From Anisodus tanguticus (taxonomy: Eukaryota; Streptophyta; Magnoliopsida; Solanales; Solanaceae), in contig CM067550.1 of assembly GCA_034509755.1 (NCBI GenBank), forward strand, positions 2,535,001 through 2,599,000: a stretch of DNA of 64,000 nt, read 5' to 3'. Below are positions 57,498 through 64,000 of this stretch, one piece after another. Both the position numbers and the translations under genes were made by a program. The stretch's first letter is position 1; each line of letters starts with the position of its first letter. The notes beneath the pieces were generated by a model. That model did no database searches and was not told the origin of the DNA. It saw only the letters and a list, made by a program, of their open reading frames with translations.

Positions 57498-59402
57498 TAA
57501 CAACAACAACATATCCAGTGGAGTTCCACAACGTGGGTCTGGGGAGGGTAGAGTGTACGCAGACCTTACCTCTACCTTGATAGGTAGAGCGACTGTTTCC
57601 GAGAGATCCTCGGCTCAAGACAAAGCATAAGCCCAAGCAAAGCAAGAAAATAAGTCATGTTAACGCATTCTGAAAAAGAAGCAGTAACTAATGCATGTAC
57701 ATAAGATAAATAAAGTACATTAAAGAACACATAGCAGTAGAAATCAAGCGCTACTATAAAGTACTACTACGCATACTAGTATGATAGTCTAAGTGGGCCT
57801 ACAATAATAACACTACAACTACCAGTTTGTAAGTGTAAGTAGGGCTACGCTCGACTACCTACTACCCTTCTACCTTAATTCGTGTCCTCCACAACCCCCT
57901 ATCTAAGGTCATGTCCTCGGTAAGTTGCACCTGTACCATTTCCCGTCTAATTACCTCTCCCCAATACTTCTTTGGCCTACCTCTACCCCTACTAAACCCG
58001 TCCATAGCCAACCTCCCACACCTCATCACTGGAGCATTTGTGTCTCTCCTCTGCACATGTCCGAACCATCTCAACCTCGCTTCCCGCATCTTATCCTCCA
58101 CCAAGGCCACTCTCACTCTGTCCTGGATATCATCATTTCTAATCATATCACTCCTTGTATGCCAACACATCCATCTCATCATCCTCATCTCCGCGACTTT
58201 TATCTTTTGGATGTGCGAAGTCTTGACTGGCCAACACTCCGCCCCATACAACATAGTCGGTCTAACCACCACCCTATAGAACTTACCTAGTTTTGGTGGC
58301 ACCTTATTATCGCAGAAGACTCCAGATACGAGCATCTGTTTCATCCACCCTGCCCCAATACGATGCGTGACATCGTCATCAATCTCTCAATTCCCTTGGA
58401 TAATAGATCTGAGGTACTTGAAGCTTATTTTCTTCTGAATGACATGAGTACCAAGCCTCACCTCCACGCCTGTCTCAAGGTCGCTCCCATTACTGAACTT
58501 ACACTCTAAGTATTCTGTCTTGGTCCTACTCAACCTGAACTCTTTAGACTTAGAATTTGTCTCCAAACCTCCAGTTTAGCATTCACTCCGTTGCGTCTCA
58601 TCAATCAGGACTATGTCATTTGCGAATAGCATACACCATGGCACCTCCCATTGGATCTATTGTGTCGGGCCATCTATCACTAAGGCAAATAAGAATGGAC
58701 TAATAGCTGATCCCTGGTGCAACCCCATCGTTATTGGGAAGAGCTTTGAATCCCCTCCTACCGTCCGTACCCTAGTCTTGGCTCCATCATACATATCCTT
58801 GATCGCCCTAGTGTACGCCACAGGTACACCTCTAACCTCCAAACATCTCTAAATAACCTCCCTAGGGACTTTGTCGTATGCCTTCTTGAGGTCGATGAAA
58901 ACCATATGTAAGTCTCTCTTCCTCTCCCTATACTGATCCACCAACCTCCTAATAAGATGAATGGCTTCTGTAGTCGAACGCCCCAGCATGAATCCAAACT
59001 AGTTTTCGGAAATAGACACGCCTTTTCTCACCCTCGTATCCGTGACCCTTTCCCAAACTTTCATAGTGTGGCTTATCATCTTAATACCCCTATAGTTGTT
59101 TCAACTTTGGATATCACCTTTGTTCTTGTACAAAGGAATCATTGTACTCCACCTCTATTCTTTGGGCATTCTCGCCATCTTAAAAATGACGTTAAACAAC
59201 TCAGTCAGCCACTTCAAACTTGGCCTAGCTGCGCTCTTCCGAAATTCAACTGGGATCTCATCAGGCCCGATCACTCGTCCCCTGCGCATCATGCGAACAA
59301 CACCCTTAACCTCCCCAACCTTAATACTTATACAATACCCAAAATCTCGATACCTACCAGCTTGCTCCTAATATGCGCGTCCTCCACCAGTACTTTGAGA
59401 GA
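57498..59402 (-). mobile_element. 5'-truncated RTE-type LINE, minus strand
   Basis: On the minus strand it starts in the linker before reverse transcriptase (end ...VLVEDAHI) and carries RT blocks, a C-terminal region with RPTMLYGAECWPVKTSHIQK and ARLRWFGHVQRRDTNAPV (57862-58344), then the 3' tail through gggtctggggagggta (+) and ACAACAACAACA at about 57505. It is homologous along its length to the LINE at 45979-48749 and truncated about 0.9 kb later. Multiple stops; inactive. No certain TSD. Confidence 0.9.
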
Positions 59403-60582
59403 AAGTATAGGGGTTAGGACCAATAAAGGGTTAAGCAAATGATAGTCTGATTTGACTATAACAAAATTATGGAAAATTAGAAAGTGACTTGAAAAGTAGA
59501 GTTAGCATATGGATTTACAGCTGCAAATTTTGCAATGAAGACTTTTATATGAATAATGGTCAATGGAAGGAGTTGTTGTAATCATAATTTGTATCGCTTG
59601 TCACGGCTTTAATTTGTTGTTTTGTTTGGCACAATTTTGATTTATCAACTACCATAATATATTCTATTCATTATGGAACAGGATTTACCGTATGTTCTTT
59701 TTTGGCGGGGGCTTAATTAATTATCAGGCATCCGACACTCACATCGTGTTACGGGGTAAGATTCATTAAATGGTGAAGCGTTCTTTAATATGATTTTCTT
59801 CATTTAAGAACTTGAATCGAAACCTCTAGTTAAAGGAGGAGGGTATCATCCATCCGATCACACCTCTTGATAGTGTTGGTAATAAGTTCATGTGAACCAA
59901 ATAGCTATATATATATATATATATTAAGAAACTCACTATATAGTTATATAAATATTTAACTATGAATGCAACTATTATTATACTATTAACTTGAGGTTGT
60001 TGTAGCTAATAAGAACCCATAAATTTTACATCTTGAATCTATCACTGTATACACACCATTTTAGTATATTCTACACATATATCTACCGTAGTCGAAGATA
60101 GTGGATATGGTTGCATGCAACGAGAAATATTTATTCACGGTTTACACTAAATAAATAGATTCATGCTTGTATATTTACATACATTTATATCGCTTTACTT
60201 TACAATGATTATAATTATCTATTTTACGTCAATGTGCACTTGATCATGACAAATTAATATGATTTAATGTAGTTATTGGTGTGACTAACTTCTTTTGGCA
60301 GCAACAATAAATTGAATCTGGTCTGAATTGTAGTATTTGACATGCAATTATTGACAATATAGGTGAGTCTTACAGAATTTTTAGATCAAGTTAAATAGAA
60401 GAGTTTCTTGCATTTGTTTGGAGAAAAGAAAAATCTAACAAATTGGAAATAAAGCACAAATTACTTTTTCCACTTCCGAAATATTTTTAAAATTTTTCGT
60501 GTTTGATACCCGCATTAAAACTCGACTACCAAGGATTTTTCCATCTCCCGAAATAGTTGATTTCACGTTAGAACTATTGAAA
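59403..60582. other. AT-rich spacer, no gene seen
   Basis: Contains a (TA)n run at about 59909-59926 and AT-rich sequence. No coding or RNA gene is supported. Confidence 0.4.
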
Positions 60583-60838
60583 TGTTGGTACTCTATCGTA
60601 CTTTATAAAGCAGTACGGGATGTAAATAACTATTACAAATGTTCGAAAGGATAAATAAATGGTCAATCTTCAAAACTGCCGCAAGTGTGTTGTGTCTTGA
60701 ATCTTGATCACCTTGCAAAGCCAACTTTGAGAACTGCCGCAAGTATGTTGTGTCTTGAATCTTGATATCCTGAAATCAAGAAATAACTAAATCTGGAAGG
60801 TTACAACGTTGTGTGTTGAGTCGAGGATAGCCCTCTAT

Positions 60839-60898
60839 CCTTAAGACAAGATTGCCCCGTATATATGCTTTTACGTTAGCGGGCAATAGTCTCCCAAG
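60839..60898 (-). other. Conserved LTR hairpin block (copy B)
   Basis: On the minus strand CTTGGGAGACTATTGCCCGC, then TAACGTAAAAGCATATATAC, then GGGGCAATCTTGTC and TTAAGG. The stem ATTGCCC pairs with GGGCAAT. It is nearly identical to copy A. Confidence 0.75.
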
Positions 60899-61424
60899 AT
60901 AAAACAACACTTTAATCTCAACACTACAAAGCCAATAGGTTGAGCCTCGTCGAAGAAAACAAATATGACTCGACTTGTGAAGATATGGAATAGGAAGGAA
61001 GAGTTTCTCTTTACTCTTCTCTTTTGTCTCTGTGTATATAGTGTGTCTCTATAGTGTATATCTTGTGTATACGTGAGGGTTTGGTCACCGTTTTTGGTCG
61101 ATTTTCAGCCACTCGTTTTGCTGATTTTTCAGCCACCGGTTTGCTGATTTTTCGAGTGTGTTTTTGGTCCGTTTTCAGCTTGTTTTCGGCTAGTTTTTAC
61201 ATCTCTTGTTTTGAGCCATATGAAGCTCAATTTATAGCATGAGGAGGGGATATCCAACAGCTGAAAAACAAGGCTGTAATGGCAGGTTTTAATGCCATGA
61301 ATGAGGTGCTCAATTGCCCAACTAATGGGCTGTTAATAGAGGAGTTAATCGGCCAAGTAATGGCTGATTAATGCCTCAAAAAACAGTCCTAACGGTAGGC
61401 TTTCTCGCCTTCCGTCACCTTCCC

Positions 61425-61560
61425 GAAGCTCGGGGACCAAACCGTAAATATTGAAACTTCGGGGACCAAACTCGTACATATGAAAGAATTTCGATCCAAA
61501 CCGTACATATGAAACTCCGGGGATCAAACTCGTACATCGGCGAGTTCTCTGGTCCAAAAA
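61425..61560 (-). repeat. About four imperfect 30-bp repeats in the U3 of copy B
   Basis: Units of the form cttcggggaccaaactcgta catatgaaa occur about four times with a period near 30 bp (starts about 61428, 61456, 61486 and 61513). Related units occur in copy D at 15120-15240. Such repeats upstream of the TATA box resemble enhancer repeats of LTR promoters. Confidence 0.7.
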
Positions 61561-62018
61561 GATAATATCAGAAAGTCCCCACAGTCCACAGCCCACGACC
61601 CGTGACCCGAAACCCGAGCCCGGGACCGGATGGGACGGGCGGGCGGCGGCGGCGCGCGTGTGGGCTTAGCCATGAACCCATGCACATCTAGGTCTTCCCT
61701 CCTTTAAACACATGGGATACCCTGGGGTCCTAAACCCTTTACCAATTTGAGACATATATAGAGAGCAATTCTTCCTATTCCCACCGATGTGGTAGATTTG
61801 TCCCACACCACATTTCCATGTCTTAAACACCTTACTTTGTGGACCAATATCTCTTTCATTTCTCAACGAAATTTGACGATTCTTGGCCCTACGGTCATCT
61901 ACTCACTCCGTAGATCATGCATGTGCGAAGAGACAAGGTCTCCAACATGCGGAACACTAGTGTTTAATTCATCAAAGATGGGTGGACGCATCTCCCTGTC
62001 AAAGGCAAATTTCCAACA

Positions 62019-64000
62019 ATCCCCTCTATGAAAGAGAGATTGTGGCGCACGCACAAGGTGCCTACATTTCAAAGCAATCTTTCGGCGAAAAGATATTGCA
62101 TCGGGAGCGGTAGCTTTCGCTTTGAACCTTCCTTAGTTGAATACCATCGGACTTACTTATCGCGCGGTGAACGTGATGTCTTGAACCGTCGTGTTTAGTG
62201 TAAGCCAAGACAATTATACCAACACAATAACTCTTCTTATTCATTTTCCTTCTTACGTTTTCGTCCGTTGTGGCCATGGACACACTTGGATTCTTAAGTG
62301 CGTTCATTTGAGACGGCCATCCTCGCACTTAAATAGGTGATCTCCTACAAGGTATCCCGCTATACCCCACTTCACAAGTGTTAGGAATCATTAAAAGTTT
62401 CCCCAACCTTAACCTCAACCATTTGAGGATCGTTAAAGGTTTAAAAGCTTAACCTTTACCCACCATGCGGGTAGCACTTTAATATCTATCGCGGAACGAC
62501 TTTGGATTCATGTTTCCGTACGAAATCATCATCCGAAGTGCTTCTTGCTTCCACCGAAGCGCTCAACCGAACCTTTTGCCGCTTAGTTTTCCCATTGAAC
62601 CACATTCTTGGGATCTCCAATCAGTATGGTTGGGTTTCCACCGCAAAGGTTCGTATTGTTTGGGTTTTACGCCCATTCCCCTAGACAGGCAGAACACTTG
62701 ATCTCCGGGTTGTCCCTTAGTTAGTAAACAAGGAAGTGACACCCGTGATGATCAAAGCGCTATACGGTCTTATATCTCCCGACGGATCCCGACAGATATG
62801 CCCGACGCCGTCATCCGTGTCCTTCCCGAAGCCGACCGGCTAGCCACACGTGTATAAGCGCTAAAGACACGGGTTTCTCCCAATAAGGGACGTCCTCTAA
62901 GGAGTCATGAAGTTACTCAACTTCTTTCATGCTTTGTATAAAGCGATAAACTCCGATTCCATCATGAATCGGTCGATGCAAGTTTGCTTAGAGGTTTTTC
63001 TAAGACCCACCATACACATTTACTTGTGGTTTTGGTGTTCTTCGATCTAATGTCCGGTTTGCATCACCGTGTTCTCCCGAACATTTGGACATCCGAGAAT
63101 ACTATAATCTCGTAGATAAGCGAATAATTCGGATATCGTCATATCCGACTTAACGCCTTCTATTGATCATGTATTAAGATCATCGGTAAATCTTAGTTCA
63201 ACCGATTCGCTTTGTAGGACGATACTGGTCGGTTGTAGTGTGTACAATACATTGAACTACACGTGACCGAGCATATCGCTCCTTGTTTATGGGTGCACCA
63301 TGATTCCAATCGGGTTCTATGATTCATATCCATTGGTGGCTTCAACGAGACCGTCAACTATCGATCGATCGTTAGATGTCTTAGAAATCCAATTCCTAAG
63401 ATGTCATCTCCGTGATACCCATATCTTTCATATCGAGACTTTGTTTCAATATGACTTTTACTTTCGATCGTTGATTCTCCAACTGTTGGCTTTCTAACTT
63501 CGAGTCAATGTTTCGTGGTCGATTCATTGTTTCGTTTTATCCGAGACTTTCGGGACCAAAATGTAAACATTTCGGGGACCAAAATGAAAGTTCGGGGAAG
63601 AAGCCAACAATCCAAAGCAAACCAACTCGATCCTCTTCTTCCAACTCTCGGTTGGGAAGGTTGTTTCAACATCCATGCCATGTAAGACTACAATGGCCCT
63701 GGATGTGAAGCTACTCACGGGGAGCACATTTTACAACCCAAAGGTTCTTTTCCCAGAGGAAGATCAATCATTACGCAAGTATGGTTCTATATGATAGAAT
63801 CTATTTCTTTCTTTAGCTTCTTTCCAAAGCAGCGCTTTTGGAGATAACAATTATTTGTTAATTGTCCATGGTTCATTCTTAACCATACAAGCTAGAAGGA
63901 CTCGGAACAAGTCTTTGTCCCCTTCTTTGCTCCGTCTCGGTTCAACATCTAGAATCCCCGAGTTCGCAGATCCGGAATATTAAGTTGGGATAGCCAAGCA
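62019..64000 (-). mobile_element. Internal region (3' part) of the large LTR retroelement, continues past the window
   Basis: Starts with the polypurine tract at 62019-62028 (minus strand AGAGGGGAT). I found no recognisable gag, pol or env motif in any frame over almost 2 kb. Base composition is more even than the host spacer, with many cg dinucleotides (tcgg, cgat). Around 63536-63596 the units ttcgggaccaaaatg and ttcggggaccaaaatg recur and resemble the U3 repeats. It could be a non-coding LARD-like element or a gypsy or copia element with a long 3' untranslated part. Confidence 0.5.

Larger units (their letters stand above)
60583..62018 (-). mobile_element. 3' LTR (copy B) of a large LTR retroelement
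   Basis: On the minus strand it begins TGTTGGAAATTTGCC and ends CCAACA, 1436 bp. Immediately before its start (minus strand) stands AGAGGGGAT, a good polypurine tract, so this is a 3' LTR and the element continues right. Blocks in common with copy A: the end TTATCCTTTCGAACA, the hairpin block at 60839-60898, TATAAATTGA at about 61226-61236 (minus), the GC-rich part at 61620-61660, and everything from tagcc-tgaaccc to the U3 end. It also has a partial internal duplication at 60660-60770 (cttgaatcttgat units). Confidence 0.8.

Noticed and set aside
62062..63727. Frames of 60-88 aa in the internal region of the large retroelement
   Set aside because: No recognisable retroelement domain and no splice context; described as non-coding within the element.
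1..64000. CRISPR array, operon or bacterial mobile system
   Set aside because: The window is plant nuclear DNA; the tandem repeats found have no CRISPR spacer organisation and no prokaryotic genes are present.

Overview
The window is nuclear DNA from a dicot plant, almost certainly a member of the Solanaceae. The evidence is intron-rich host genes with GT-AG junctions, AT-rich spacers, and repeats typical of that family: RTE-type LINE tails ending in TTG repeats, tRNA-derived SINEs with the family's usual 3' end, Stowaway MITEs and an endogenous pararetrovirus. I see no bacterial features.

Five host genes can be spliced with intact reading frames. They are a RING-H2 E3 ubiquitin ligase (+, 5' end outside the window, stop at 4525), a peroxisomal 3-ketoacyl-CoA thiolase of the KAT2/PED1 type (-, 8014-13581, 14 exons, 465 aa), a PB1-domain Raf-like protein kinase (-, 24891-29714, 8 coding exons, 1104 aa), the small subunit POLD4 of DNA polymerase delta (-, 31789-35290, 2 exons, 128 aa), and a class I RPD3-type histone deacetylase of the HDA19 type (+, 49605-55967, 7 coding exons, 498 aa). 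They work in unrelated pathways: protein turnover, peroxisomal beta-oxidation, signalling, DNA replication and chromatin. Nothing suggests a cluster. An F-box gene (19941-22078) is dead: it carries frameshifts and a solo LTR.

Most of the remainder is mobile DNA, and in several places the insertion history can be read from target-site duplications (TSDs). 11.8-12.7 kb holds a solo LTR in thiolase intron 1. 14.9-15.4 kb is a fragment of the same broad LTR family. 16.2-19.6 kb is a decayed Ty1-copia element on the minus strand. 20.8-21.9 kb is the solo LTR in the F-box gene. 23.5-24.0 kb is a MITE with long inverted ends. About 36-44.06 kb is a nearly full-length but broken endogenous pararetrovirus, itself hit by a hAT-like element. 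44.07-44.94 kb is an internally deleted copia element with both LTRs. 45.98-48.75 kb is a 5'-truncated RTE LINE in the probable 5' leader intron of the deacetylase gene. 57.5-59.4 kb is a second such LINE on the minus strand. From 60.58 kb to the right edge lies the 3' LTR and part of the internal region of another large retroelement of the same LTR family.

The most interesting unexplained signal is that LTR family. Three very diverged LTRs of about 0.9 to 1.4 kb, at 11.8, 20.8 and 60.6 kb, keep an almost unchanged block of about 60 bases that can fold into a hairpin, some distance downstream of a conserved TATA box. Other points of note are a perfect 44-bp inverted repeat containing the F-box start codon, two SUMO-interaction-like motifs in the RING ligase, and the peroxisomal targeting signal of the thiolase isolated in a first exon 2.7 kb from the rest of the gene.
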